22,130 nt of DNA from Seminavis robusta (taxonomy: Eukaryota; Bacillariophyta; Bacillariophyceae; Naviculales; Naviculaceae): positions 1 to 22,130 of the forward strand of contig CAICTM010001822.1 in the NCBI GenBank assembly GCA_903772945.1, read 5' to 3'. Of this stretch, positions 1 through 9,553 are shown one piece after another. The notes under the pieces were generated by a model. The model did not search any database. It was not told the DNA's origin and saw nothing but the letters and a program-made list of their open reading frames with translations. Within the stretch, counting starts at the first letter, position 1. Each line of letters starts with the position of its first letter. Made by a program: the position numbers and the translations under genes.

Positions 1-950
1 TGGGCTGAAGTGTGATTCGCAGTAGTCCCAATCTGCTTGTTTTGACCGTTCTTTGACCCTACGACAGCTTTCTTGTCAAGACCGGAGGCCTTTCGCTTTC
101 GCTTTCGCCGTTGAGAGCGCTGTATTTCACGAACAATCTTGTGTACTTCTTCGGCCGTCAAAAACGTGTCCTCGTCCAATTCCACTCCGTACTTGATGTT
201 TGGATCGTCAGATGTAAAAAGACTCTCTTTGAGCTGGGACAAGTCCGCGAATGTACAATTCCTTCGGAGGGGTGAAACTGGTTCCGCATTCTCGCATTGG
301 TCCCCTTGTTCGCTAACGGTCTTAATGTCCCTGCGGATGGGCGAAAACAAACCGTCCTGTTCAACTTCAGACCTGATAGTTTCGTCACTGGATTGGATGA
401 AATCAGTGTTCTCTTTATCTTGTTTAAGGGCGCACAGTGATTCAGATTCCAAGGGCGTTGTCATCGGTTGGACAAGGAACTTCTGAGGCGAAGAATCATC
501 AGCAGCTGGTGGCTCATCTTTCTTGGTGACTAGACTGCGCTGCTTAGTGGATATTGCTTCCTGCTTGTCTGCGCCCTGGTATTGGGGCACGCGGCGATCC
601 GCAATCCGCTTTGACTCTACATAATGATGCTCAGTTTTGCCAGCGAGTACAGAGTAGAAAACAGCGGAGGAGACGTGTTCGCCCTCTTGTTTTATTTGCA
701 GCGGCGATTGCCGAACTGCTGCACCAGTTATCATTCCCTCTTCATAAACATCTGAAGTCAAACTTTCCAGCCACACAGGAGTGCCTTGTCGAAAGATTTC
801 AAGCTTGTTTCCTCCGTCCATTTTGATCCGCTTCCGTTGACAAATTGCATCATCCGCATTCATCTTCACAGAAGCTCTATGCAAGCTCAAAGCGTCGGAT
901 TTCACTGGCGCAGCGACTCTTCTCTCCGACCTGTTAGTTTGTGTAGCCAT
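1..950 (-). CDS. P0: divergent member of the two-module / Cys3His paralog family (partial, 3' end beyond window)
   Basis: An uninterrupted minus-strand frame runs from ATG at 948-950 to the left edge (316 codons) without a stop, so the gene continues outside the window. Residues 51-118 match module 2 of the neighbouring paralogs: 'GTPVWLE', then 'EEGMITGAAV', then 'VFYSVLAG' and 'HHYVESKRI' in place of the usual 'YHGV.P..L.YR'. Module 1 (the YPPG / GIDWS / YKVKV block of P2-P4) is absent; the first 50 residues are basic and hydrophilic. A basic run 'RRKRKRKA' near residues 280-290, encoded by a short hexanucleotide repeat at about 88-110, resembles a nuclear localisation signal. The frame stays open upstream to another ATG at 1137-1139, with a TAG just beyond it; I prefer 950 because the extra 63 residues match nothing in the paralogs. 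Any C-terminal Cys3His motif would lie outside the window. Function unknown; divergently oriented to P1. Confidence 0.75.
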   Translation of the reverse strand, partial: MATQTNRSERRVAAPVKSDALSLHRASVKMNADDAICQRKRIKMDGGNKLEIFRQGTPVWLESLTSDVYEEGMITGAAVRQSPLQIKQEGEHVSSAVFYSVLAGKTEHHYVESKRIADRRVPQYQGADKQEAISTKQRSLVTKKDEPPAADDSSPQKFLVQPMTTPLESESLCALKQDKENTDFIQSSDETIRSEVEQDGLFSPIRRDIKTVSEQGDQCENAEPVSPLRRNCTFADLSQLKESLFTSDDPNIKYGVELDEDTFLTAEEVHKIVREIQRSQRRKRKRKASGLDKKAVVGSKNGQNKQIGTTANHTSA

Positions 951-2210
951 TCTTAGAATGCTTTTCATACAGATTATGAGGTTGGAATGATCAGTTGATT
1001 GCCCTTTCTTTCCCTGAAAATCGCTTGAGTTTGAATCGAATCGTGAAAGTGTTGTGTATGTTGAAACGCAGCGAGGACCGAGGACAGCGTGGAAGGCTCG
1101 CGGGACTTTCTCAGCGTGGACACTCGACTCTCTCGACATTGTTAACTAAAGAAGGAATTACCACTCTCTCGACAAATCACATGGCACTTTGGAAGAAAGA
1201 GAAAGCTTCTATTCAAAAGTAGGTGATGCGACCCCACATGCACAGTTCTATAAAGAAATTTCAGAAAATTCTTTGTCCAGGTCATCCAGAATCCAAAATT
1301 GGTCCTCCTCCGTTGCCAATTGCTAAGCTGAGAAGACACACGCATTGCACTTTAAAACCAAACACACGCCGGTAGCAACCCGCTTCTAGCAAAGAACCTT
1401 CAAGGATGTAGCTATCCATAGCTATTGATTCTATCTATCTCTCTTTGCAGTTTCTACCTTCTATACCGACGGTGAGCTTGAGCAGAGAGACAACATTACC
1501 TGCGGACTTCAGATCCAATATCGGAGCGTAAGCAGTTTCGAACACGGGGGTGCTGGCGGTTGCTTCCGTTGGCAGTGGACCGACGAGTAGTCTCCATGGC
1601 AGTTGGGTGTGTGTAATCTCAGCGCCATTAGTGCTGGCAGCCAACCAACATGTTCTGCTTCTTCAATCCAATGAGAATGCTCCGAACATGACCATCAACA
1701 AACTCAAGTTTGACGAGGCAGGCTTTTGGGGGAGACGCAAGGAATGATGCGGATTTCCAATGGCCATCACTATGATCGATAATAGGACAGCCACAGGAAG
1801 GGCCACATCCAAAAGAGACGGGGCCAGTGCTGTGTGCCACCGACAACTGCACCAAGCAGCTTGCCTTCGTCAAAGGATACAGTGGCGTCGGGTAAGTCAT
1901 TGATCCTCATACCTCTTTGGCTTTGGGCTTGCCACTCCCGGTGCGACGTGTTGCGTTGCCCCACCGCTCCGTTGGAAGAGTCGAGAGCAACGGTGTCACG
2001 AGCATTCGTGAGGTCTCCCCGACAGCATTGGTGTGAAGAACGAAATCGCATCTGGCCTCATTCGGTACGAAGGCCAGACGGCGGCCGAACTCCCATTGCC
2101 ATTTCGCAATGTCCACTTCCAAGCGCCAAGGTGTTGTAATCGTAGTTGCATTAGTGTCGCAGTTGGCGTCTCTATAAGGTAGGACTAGACTACATCCTTT
2201 CGCTTTGCCG
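951..2210. other. Divergent intergenic region between P0 and P1
   Basis: About 1.26 kb lie between the head-to-head P0 and P1 genes. A TATAA at 2173-2177 lies about 35 bp before the P1 ATG and is a weak promoter candidate. Several minus-strand frames between about 1435 and 2200 are open for 65-100 codons and follow one another in different frames. I could not link them by convincing splice sites or recognise a protein, so they may be chance frames or a decayed gene. No RNA gene seen. Confidence 0.4.
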
Positions 2211-4277
2211 ATGGTCCTCTCCGTCGCTCCCATTGGCACTGCAGTGCCTGAGCAGCTCTCGACTATCAACAACGATAGCTGTAGCAACAATAATCCGCCG
2301 CAAGGGTTCTTCAAGCCGCTTCCAGCCAGTCTTCAGGAAGATTCCAAGTACTCTCCAGGCTGTGATGTTGTTTGCTGCCTCTTTGAAGGGAAATTGTCCG
2401 ACACCAATCCACGAGCATTGTTGGCTAGTAAAGTGGTACGCGGCAAAGTGGTAGGAGTCGGAACGGCCATGGATGCTCCAGAAGACGACGGCCGATTGTA
2501 CCAAATTGCCGTCACAGACTGCGAACTTAACGAAAATCCACAAGACCCAGTCTTTATCTTGGCATATGAAGAAGACCTTTGTTTTGCTTTGGGGACTCCA
2601 GTGTTTCTGGCTTCACTGGACAACAACAATGCCCATCAAGCTGCAGTGGTCATTGGCTGTGAATCTTTGGCCCCCATTTTGACAACGTCGCGTCCGAATA
2701 ATCAACAGGAGAAAGAGCTTGTTCCCAGCGTCTTCTATTCCGTTCAAACACTGGAAGGGATCAGCAAAATCCACCATGGAATTGAGCCCGGGAGGCTGAC
2801 CTACCGGCCTGCCGCACAAACCATTGCTACAGCAAAGACGTTGGGAGAAAAGGTTGTCAGAGTCAGGGAGGAAGTCAAGTCTGACACGTCTCCTTCCACT
2901 TCACGTCTTCGAATTACGTTGAGGATGCCACGAAAAAAGTCAAATGGGGAAAGCCCGAAAGCCGGCAAAGACTGCGATCAAACCTCTCAGAACAAGACGT
3001 CGCCGGTGACTACAACCAACGAAGCAGCCAAAGAAATTGTTCAGACGGAAGGAGCTGCTGAGGGGGGAAGTATAAACGAAAGCGTGAAACAATTGTTGGC
3101 TCAAATTCCTCGATATGAGGAACGTGCTGAAGTTGTGAAGCCTGCCGCAAACACAGACACCGATGCCAAGGGAGATACTAAGGTCGAAAATATGCACCCG
3201 CCAGCATTTCAGTGGATTGTCGCGGGTAGGAGCCGGAGTAGACACGATTTCAACAAGGCCCTCAAGATAATCAAAGAAGGGCGCCATGGCCACATAAACC
3301 ATTGCCTTTACTGGCATGTCGCCAAATCCTGTCGTACCCATTGCCCGCGGGCATCGGACCACAAACCATTGACACCCGTCAGGGCACGAAAATTGGAAAG
3401 AGATCTGTGGCCTGCAATGAGTCCAAATGGACCGATCATTTGCAGAACAGCTGCCGAAGTTGATCGCTTATTCGGTGGAAGCAATAATAATGGAGTGGGT
3501 TTTCACGGGAATTATGGTTCATCGACAAGCCAGGGGAAAATGCTACCTCTGGTACTACATGCTGAACCTACTGACAAAACCGAATGGAAGGACAGCAATG
3601 CGGCATTGGCATTCAAACTTCCAGCCTACTTTGGAGCTGAACTGATGGTATCGGCCATAATGGGCAACTCTGAGGAGGCTTTGACAGGCAAAGAACTCTG
3701 TAACACTTATGATTGCTCCATTGACCTGGAAGGGGAGAGTGTGGGGGTGAAGTGCTCCGAAGGGGAAAAAACAAAGCTTGCAGCTCAGTTGAAGGGTCCT
3801 TCGTTGCAAAAGCTGTTTCAGTGCCGTTTCGCCATTGACCATCTGCTGTTCAAAGCAGTGCATCCAACTTTGCGAGCATACCTCCTATTCACCACTGCAT
3901 CAATGAACAAGCACCGTGACGGGCAGTTTGGGATATTCAAAGTGCCCAATCCCTTTTCAGATATGGAAGGCACTCATGGCCAGGATCAGTCTGAAAATGA
4001 TCGGTGCTATGTGACACTTCTCAAGGCCAACTTTGACTGTGGAGGCCGAGGTTTCTTTGACTTTGGGATTGTCGAACAATGGATGACTTCACTGTTGGCT
4101 AAGTACAACAGCATCAGGATTGTTCCAGTGAAGAGACCAATGCAGTACTATCCCAAGATCTACCCTCATATAGTTCTCTGCGGACGTGACCATCAGGAAG
4201 TCTTTTCCTGCCGGCGTGAAATGAACACTTTGGCTGGCATGGATTTCAGTCAGCACAAGGGTGGGCCAAAATGGTGA
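2211..4277 (+). CDS. P1: two-module / Cys3His paralog with a unique C-terminal extension
   Basis: Single-exon frame of 688 aa from ATG 2211; the TTG six bases upstream is not a credible eukaryotic start, and a TAA closes the frame at 2175-2177. Module 1 is at about residues 48-102 ('SPGCDVVCCLFE', 'VVRGKVVGVG') and module 2 at about 124-199 ('GTPVFLA', 'VFYSVQTLEG', 'HHGIEPGRLTYR'). A hydrophilic linker with a basic patch 'RMPRKKS' follows. The C-terminal signature is 'FQWIVAGRSRSRHDF', then Cys365-x8-Cys374-x3-Cys378-x5-His384, then 'NGPIICRT'. Unlike its relatives it lacks the acidic N-terminus and continues for about 270 residues of more globular-looking sequence that I do not recognise ('FQCRFAIDHLLFKAVHPTLR', 'CGGRGFFDFGIVEQW'). 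It is the most diverged full-length member. Nucleic-acid or protein binding is inferred only from the Cys/His pattern; actual function unknown. Confidence 0.85.
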   Translation: MVLSVAPIGTAVPEQLSTINNDSCSNNNPPQGFFKPLPASLQEDSKYSPGCDVVCCLFEGKLSDTNPRALLASKVVRGKVVGVGTAMDAPEDDGRLYQIAVTDCELNENPQDPVFILAYEEDLCFALGTPVFLASLDNNNAHQAAVVIGCESLAPILTTSRPNNQQEKELVPSVFYSVQTLEGISKIHHGIEPGRLTYRPAAQTIATAKTLGEKVVRVREEVKSDTSPSTSRLRITLRMPRKKSNGESPKAGKDCDQTSQNKTSPVTTTNEAAKEIVQTEGAAEGGSINESVKQLLAQIPRYEERAEVVKPAANTDTDAKGDTKVENMHPPAFQWIVAGRSRSRHDFNKALKIIKEGRHGHINHCLYWHVAKSCRTHCPRASDHKPLTPVRARKLERDLWPAMSPNGPIICRTAAEVDRLFGGSNNNGVGFHGNYGSSTSQGKMLPLVLHAEPTDKTEWKDSNAALAFKLPAYFGAELMVSAIMGNSEEALTGKELCNTYDCSIDLEGESVGVKCSEGEKTKLAAQLKGPSLQKLFQCRFAIDHLLFKAVHPTLRAYLLFTTASMNKHRDGQFGIFKVPNPFSDMEGTHGQDQSENDRCYVTLLKANFDCGGRGFFDFGIVEQWMTSLLAKYNSIRIVPVKRPMQYYPKIYPHIVLCGRDHQEVFSCRREMNTLAGMDFSQHKGGPKW

Positions 4278-4902
4278 GAGAAGTAAAAAGATGAAAGGCG
4301 ATACCAAGGGTGCCAATCAGTGTTGGGGTTTGCATAATCAATCGTGCCGTAGGAACAAGAAGTAGAAAAGACGAACCATTCATTTTTTCCAAGTAGTCTA
4401 GTTTTGTTCTGAGTCTGAACCTGGTTGCTGCCTTAATTGGAGAAATTTCTTGCTTGTTGACTTCTTGTTGCTGCAATAATGCCTAAGCTTCTTGGTTAGA
4501 TGGTCTTCCTGCCATTTTCACCCTTGCGAATGCCCATATTCACTGCTAGGTACGGGTACCGAACCGGTACAATGGAATGTCCTTCCAGTGAGCTTACTGC
4601 TTCATGTTGTGCCAAGCTGCACAGCTAGCAGCCATCTTTGGGCCTATCCTACTAGCTACCTGGTAGCTCCCATCCTACGCCAGTCTCGATAACCCAAGGA
4701 ACATCGGTTCCCTCCGCAGGAGTGACTCCAAGATTTACTAGATGCATGTATGAACCGGTACGGTACCGGTACGGATCCACGACTGTCGGATCTTTTGAAA
4801 CAAACTTTTTAGCGAGCATTAAAAATTGAACTATCGCAGTTTTAAAGTTGGGAAGTTACTTGCAGGTGCGAACCGCATGGATTGCTGAATTTTTAGTTCC
4901 CA
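4278..4902. other. Intergenic region P1-P2 with GGTACC/ACCGGT palindromes
   Basis: No convincing gene in 625 bp. It holds two clusters of overlapping palindromes: a GGTACC next to ACCGGT around 4550-4570, and a denser run at 4752-4776 that includes TACCGGTA at 4764-4771. An A/T-rich stretch lies at about 4800-4830. The 3' end of P1 and the promoter of P2 must lie here, but I see no clear TATA box. Confidence 0.5.
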
Positions 4903-6852
4903 ATGTGGACGGGAGAGATGACTACCAGTGTAAAGAGGAACGATGGGAATGGCGCAGATGGAGCTTCGCAGGTCGTCGTCAAGAAGGAATTGACAGACCA
5001 TGATGAAGAATCTGAGGATTCAGACGACGATGAAGATTGTTTTTTGCCGCTTCCCAAGAAGCAGGCGTTCAAGGTTAAGTTCCCTCCAGGCAGCCCCGTG
5101 CAGATCTGTTGCTATGGGGAAACCTTACTCTCTGGAGACCATCCGGATCAAAACTTTAGGGGGAAAGGAGCACCTAGGGTGACCAAGGTCTTATTCGGCC
5201 ATGTCGCAGAGGTTGGCATCAACTGGTCAGCAGAAGAAGGAAGGAGTCGAGGAGAAACCTTGTACAAAGTGAATGTGATGCGTACCTTTGATTCAAGCGT
5301 ATCGAGCTCTTCTTCTGTTCTTTCAACCTCCATTTGTTCCTATTCGTTGTCATCAACTGTGGCTAGAGAGCAGTCCGTACAGTTCTCTATTGGAGCATTG
5401 GTCTGGCTGTGGCAAGAAGGAAAGTACGAAAAGGGCGTTGTGGTTGCATCGCAGCACTTGCCGGCAGTTGCAGCGGGAGAGTCTACTGATATCTGCCCAG
5501 GTGCTACCAGTAGTAGTACATGTGCTGATCACATACACAACATGTTGCGATACTCTGTCCAGTCACTTGCCAACTGTTGTATGGTTTATAATGGTGTCGA
5601 CCCGAGTCAACTTGCCTTTCGGTTCTCGGAGATGCCACCCAAGCCAAGACTCCGATCAGAGCAACAGCCAAAGAAACTTCATCAACCAGCCATCGTCAAG
5701 GATGCCAACAAGACTACTGAGAAGGCAACTATTGTCGATTTGGTGGGGGACGATAACATTCAGGAACAGGCCAATTCGATCACTGTTGATGGTAATTCTT
5801 CCGTTCCAACCGAGTCACATCCTTTGGAGGATGCAAACACCTCACTGCGTACGGCACATCACGACCAGCAAAAGTTGAGAATGCCCAACACAGGCTCACC
5901 TGACAACCCAGTCTCCGACGCCACATTAGCTAATGACACAACCAATGATACCACATCAGACAATCAGCAGCATGACTCCATGACGGCATCAAGGGTTACA
6001 GCCAAAAACAATGATGACATCGCTTCCAGTGCAAGGTCTCAAAGCGAACATGTTCGAGCCACCAGAAGGGTCAGCACGGATTCCGCTTCTGGGCAGCAGG
6101 TAACCAGTACGAAAAGCAAATCATTACTCAGTATGGTTGACACAATTCTGGAGGCTGCTTCCACACCAACAGAGAAGGAGCGTTCTGGTTCTTCGCCACC
6201 TGCACGGTTGCAGGAACGAACAACTTCGATCCCACGCAAAACATTGAACCCTAGGACTAGCCTGCTGGGGGATGCGACTGCAGGTCTTTCGGATTCCACA
6301 CAAAATCAATTCGGAGACGCCAACAGATCCCAAGCTACGTCAGAGGAAGCAAAGCCTTCTGGTGGCGCGCAACAAATCTTAGCAGCAAATTCGGACCCCC
6401 AAAGATACAACGGTCAACCTTTACCAAACGACCAATGCAACGCATTTTCGCCTGGCCAAACATGGGCCACCGGTTATGCCGAGAAACGAGATTGGCCAAC
6501 TTGGAACAGTACGCAGCCTAAATTTCAGCGCATTCACTTTGGAAGATTCCACAACTTTAAAGAGGCAGTAAGGATGATGAAATGGGACCAAAGAGTACAG
6601 CCTCACTTGAAAGCCTTCCTCTATCCAAGATGCTTGGCGTGGCACCTGTATGGAAAGTGCTATCCAAATTGCAATCGTAAGGATGATCATGAACCTCTTA
6701 GCACGGAGGAGGCTCTGAATCTAGAGGCTGCACTGGAGACAGTGACCAGTGCATCAGGGCCAATTTTTTGCAAGCCTACCACAAGCCGCGACGAGTCTTA
6801 CGACAGTGAGTGGCAACTGCCTCCAAACAAGCGTCAGAGAGGATATTATTAA
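4903..6852 (+). CDS. P2: two-module / Cys3His paralog, acidic N-terminus
   Basis: Single-exon frame of 649 aa with a clear ATG at 4903. Order of parts: N-terminal 'VVVKKELTDHDEESEDSDDDED' region (residues 24-45, written here as a lysine motif followed by a strongly acidic run); module 1 at about 59-125 ('KFPPGSPVQICCYGE', 'VAEVGINWS', 'LYKVNV'); module 2 at about 159-240 ('QFSIGALVWLWQEG', 'LRYSVQSL', 'VYNGVDPSQLAFR'). 'SEMPPKPR' follows, which P4 shares as 'SESPPKPR'. A Ser/Thr/Asn-rich linker of about 300 residues is probably disordered. The C-terminal domain has 'FQRIHFGRFHNFKEA', then Cys577-x8-Cys586-x3-Cys590-x5-His596, then 'SGPIFC' with Cys623. The tail 'NKRQRGYY' is basic. P2 and P4 look like the closest pair although about 10 kb apart. 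Likely nuclear by composition; molecular function unknown. Confidence 0.88.
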   Translation: MWTGEMTTSVKRNDGNGADGASQVVVKKELTDHDEESEDSDDDEDCFLPLPKKQAFKVKFPPGSPVQICCYGETLLSGDHPDQNFRGKGAPRVTKVLFGHVAEVGINWSAEEGRSRGETLYKVNVMRTFDSSVSSSSSVLSTSICSYSLSSTVAREQSVQFSIGALVWLWQEGKYEKGVVVASQHLPAVAAGESTDICPGATSSSTCADHIHNMLRYSVQSLANCCMVYNGVDPSQLAFRFSEMPPKPRLRSEQQPKKLHQPAIVKDANKTTEKATIVDLVGDDNIQEQANSITVDGNSSVPTESHPLEDANTSLRTAHHDQQKLRMPNTGSPDNPVSDATLANDTTNDTTSDNQQHDSMTASRVTAKNNDDIASSARSQSEHVRATRRVSTDSASGQQVTSTKSKSLLSMVDTILEAASTPTEKERSGSSPPARLQERTTSIPRKTLNPRTSLLGDATAGLSDSTQNQFGDANRSQATSEEAKPSGGAQQILAANSDPQRYNGQPLPNDQCNAFSPGQTWATGYAEKRDWPTWNSTQPKFQRIHFGRFHNFKEAVRMMKWDQRVQPHLKAFLYPRCLAWHLYGKCYPNCNRKDDHEPLSTEEALNLEAALETVTSASGPIFCKPTTSRDESYDSEWQLPPNKRQRGYY

Positions 6853-7630
6853 TTGTATCCCAGTTGGGAAGCTGGACTCTGTACTGGGATCCATGTACGA
6901 CGAGTATTGTGAACCCAGTAAAATTTGTAATGGGCTTCCAAAGTTGTTTGGTTGTTGTAACAAGCGGACTGGCCGAGACCAGTTTGTTTCCGTTTTCAGT
7001 TGTTATTTTGGGGTGTAGCGCTCGTGGATTGTCAAATGGACCTTGATTCAATGAAACTCTGTGGTTGTGGTCGGGTCAATGCAAAGCAGGGTTTGGGTGT
7101 TCTTGGCTGCAGGTCCAGCACGGCAGCTAAAGATGATGGTTGATACTGAATATTCTGAGGAAATGGTGTTTTTGGCTGCAGTAGGTTTTGAGAAAGTGAG
7201 AAGCAATCTCTCAGCATTGAAGGATTGAATCGAATCTTCATACTGCTTCGACCCACTCTATTGCTTCTTCCCATCACAACAAAACGCTGTGCTTCGGAGG
7301 TTGCTGACCCTTCCCGTGTGGTCCAATAACTACCCTCTATAACTATTATCCTGTCAACCGGTACTGCTGGCTTTAAAACTGAAGCTTCCGTACGTTCTGT
7401 TCGATTGAAGATTCGATTCGTTCAATCGATTCGATTCGATTCGATTCGATTCATTCCATTGAGGTTCATTCCATTTTCGTTCACCCTCTTTGAGAGAATT
7501 CGATGACTTCGTTTTCAAAAAGTTTGCTTCATCATGCTTGGTCCAGATCATTCTCAAGAGATGTAGATCAATACAACCCCTCACAAAATCAGGAACGACG
7601 CCAATAGAATACGTTTGCGACACCACCAAT
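6853..7630. other. Intergenic region P2-P3 with a pentanucleotide tandem repeat
   Basis: No supported gene in 778 bp. The frame of P3 stays open upstream to about 7490 but has no ATG before 7631, so 7490-7630 is best read as 5' UTR or promoter. A (TCGAT)n tandem tract is described separately. Confidence 0.5.
7400..7475 (+). repeat. (TCGAT)n tandem repeat upstream of P3
   Basis: Five perfect TCGAT units occupy 7426-7450, flanked by degenerate units (GATTCGATTCG, CATTCCATT) that extend the tract to about 7400-7475. It ends about 155 bp before the P3 start codon. Confidence 0.85.
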
Positions 7631-9553
7631 ATGATCGTGAAAGAAGAACCCGATGTGCATGACGTTCAAGACGAAAGTAGAGATGAAGAATGCAACGATG
7701 AAGAAGACGAGGATTTTCTTGAGTTGCCGCCAAAGAAAGCCGCAAGAACCAAATATCCCCCAGGGTGTATTGCCCAGTGGGACGTATATGAAGAAAATGC
7801 CCTCCTGGCATCTCGTGTGCTCCGAGGCCAAGTTCAGAAAGTTGGTATTGACTGGTCCGAGGCAGGAAGCCGTGAAACAGTCTACAAATTGAAGGTCTTC
7901 AATGATGGTTTTCAGTCCTCCACGTTCAGTTGCAGCAGCAGTATTTCTGTTGTCAAGGAGAAGTATTTGATGATTGCAATTGGAGAACCTGTGTGGATGC
8001 ATGGGGCGGAGGAGGCAGATCAAAAGCAAGGCCGAATCCTCTCTTCAGAGCTCTTGCCCTCCTGGAAAGGCGATGGAAAGGCAATGCCAGTTTTCTCGGT
8101 GCAATCATTGAATGGAGACTTCAAGATCTACCATGGTGTTCAACCCGGCAACATCAGTTATCGACATCTCTGCGAGGCTCAAGTGCCAAAAACTATGTTG
8201 AAGCCTTCTTATCCGCCCGTACATTCACCCAACTCAATCCGCCCGACAAATGATGCTGACAAAACCACCCCGCAAGATGTTGCCAAGGGCACTCAGAACT
8301 ACGGTGGTACGACTCTCTTACCTCCTGAGTCTTCCTCATTCAGCACCAACCGAGACAAACCGATGCAAGAATACTTGAATGAAAAGGAGAACAAGGGTGG
8401 CATGTCCAGCAACGTCGCTGCAATGAATGTTGTCGACGATGCCTCCGCATGCACTCCTCTATGTGACAATCACGAGCAAAAAGATGACGAGTCTAAGCCA
8501 AAAGCAGACGAGGTTTCATCGGGGAATGAGTCATCAATTTCAAGCAGCCAAGCTTGGGTGATCAGTGCAACCGAGAACGCTTCATCCAAAAGTACTGGGG
8601 TTACCACTAAGAAGCATTTCTCCTTGCTAGGGGAAGAGGAAACCTCGTCGTCAAAGTGGCACCAGATTCTACCAGGAAAACCCGACAACGATCGGATTCA
8701 TTCGAGCTCCAACGACAGTGCTGTTCTGGCCTCAGCTGATGACGCCACGTCCTGTGGCATCCACGAGCAGGAACATGAATGCAATGAACAAACGGCTGAT
8801 GAGAACTTTTCCAACGGAAATTCGACCTCCAATGACAAGGATTTGGAGTCTGGCATCGAGAATGTCTCCAGCTCTGGCGGCCGTAGTACGGAAGACCCTG
8901 CATCCAGTTGCAGCTCCGTAGATCCGACGGAAGTGGTCTCGCCTACCTCTTTGGAAAACAAAGAGAGTCCAAAGGCACATGAGTCCCAGGAGAGCAGTCC
9001 TCTTCAAGTTCGTGTTCCAAGGAAGAAGCGTACGCTAGAGAAACCCAATCTCCAAACTTTTGCTTCACTATCTGCGCCCAGGAGCAGAATTGAAGAAGCA
9101 CCTTATAAACTACACAGGGCAAGTCAGGAACTTGAGGTGGGGCAACTTGAGGAGGGGCCAGCTACTACAGTACCAGTATCGGTACGAGTCTACAACAACG
9201 GCCCTGTACCACGCTTCGAGCACATCACCTCTGCAGGCCGGCATCGTATTCACGCCGCACTCACACAGCTCCGTCATCTTCGAGGGGGCTACCGGTACGT
9301 ACCTAGATGCTTACAATGGCACCTTAACGGAGCTTGTTGGTCAAATTGCAACCGCAGTTCCGATCACGGCATTCTCGGTCGAGAAGAAGCCCAGGCCCTC
9401 GAAGAAGCGCTACGCCCCGTCATTTCGCAAAGTGGGCCCATCTACTGCAAGAAGGCAACCGGAAAGCGATATTCCGATCGTGACAAAGAAGCGCGACGGA
9501 GCTCACCGCCAGCCACAGCCGACAATTCGAAGCGACGGCGTGTAGTCGCATAG
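7631..9553 (+). CDS. P3: two-module / Cys3His paralog, acidic N-terminus
   Basis: The first ATG in this frame is at 7631, giving 640 aa; the more upstream TTG at 7490 is rejected because starting at 7631 puts 'MIVKEEPD' plus an acidic run at the N-terminus, as in P2 and P4. Module 1 is at about 41-89 ('KYPPGCIAQWDVYEE', 'VQKVGIDWSEAGSRETVYK') and module 2 at about 112-178 ('IGEPVWMHG', 'VFSVQSLNGDFKIYHGVQ', 'ISYR'). The middle of the protein is a Ser/Glu/Asn-rich, probably disordered linker. The C-terminal domain reads 'FEHITSAGRHRIHAAL', Cys560-x8-Cys569-x3-Cys573-x5-His579, then 'SGPIYC'. The tail 'NSKRRRVVA' resembles a nuclear localisation signal. Two AATAAA hexamers lie 167-185 bp after the stop. 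I do not know its function; the parallel structure with P2 and P4 says it is a real duplicate gene. Confidence 0.87.
   Translation: MIVKEEPDVHDVQDESRDEECNDEEDEDFLELPPKKAARTKYPPGCIAQWDVYEENALLASRVLRGQVQKVGIDWSEAGSRETVYKLKVFNDGFQSSTFSCSSSISVVKEKYLMIAIGEPVWMHGAEEADQKQGRILSSELLPSWKGDGKAMPVFSVQSLNGDFKIYHGVQPGNISYRHLCEAQVPKTMLKPSYPPVHSPNSIRPTNDADKTTPQDVAKGTQNYGGTTLLPPESSSFSTNRDKPMQEYLNEKENKGGMSSNVAAMNVVDDASACTPLCDNHEQKDDESKPKADEVSSGNESSISSSQAWVISATENASSKSTGVTTKKHFSLLGEEETSSSKWHQILPGKPDNDRIHSSSNDSAVLASADDATSCGIHEQEHECNEQTADENFSNGNSTSNDKDLESGIENVSSSGGRSTEDPASSCSSVDPTEVVSPTSLENKESPKAHESQESSPLQVRVPRKKRTLEKPNLQTFASLSAPRSRIEEAPYKLHRASQELEVGQLEEGPATTVPVSVRVYNNGPVPRFEHITSAGRHRIHAALTQLRHLRGGYRYVPRCLQWHLNGACWSNCNRSSDHGILGREEAQALEEALRPVISQSGPIYCKKATGKRYSDRDKEARRSSPPATADNSKRRRVVA

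Noticed and set aside
1435..2200. Minus-strand open frames between P0 and P1 as an extra gene
   Set aside because: The frames do not join by convincing splice sites and match no protein I recognise; kept only as a comment in the intergenic entry.
2205..2210. TTG start giving P1 two extra residues
   Set aside because: This is a eukaryotic gene with a proper ATG at 2211, and a stop lies upstream at 2175-2177.
2940..3362. 140-codon minus-strand frame inside P1
   Set aside because: Antisense to the conserved Cys3His coding region; no recognisable product.
7490..7630. Upstream extension of P3 from a TTG codon
   Set aside because: No ATG is present in this stretch, and the paralogs begin with the lysine/acidic segment that starts at 7631.
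9060..9545. 161-codon plus-strand frame overlapping the 3' part of P3
   Set aside because: It overlaps the conserved Cys3His domain of P3 in another frame and has no recognisable domain.
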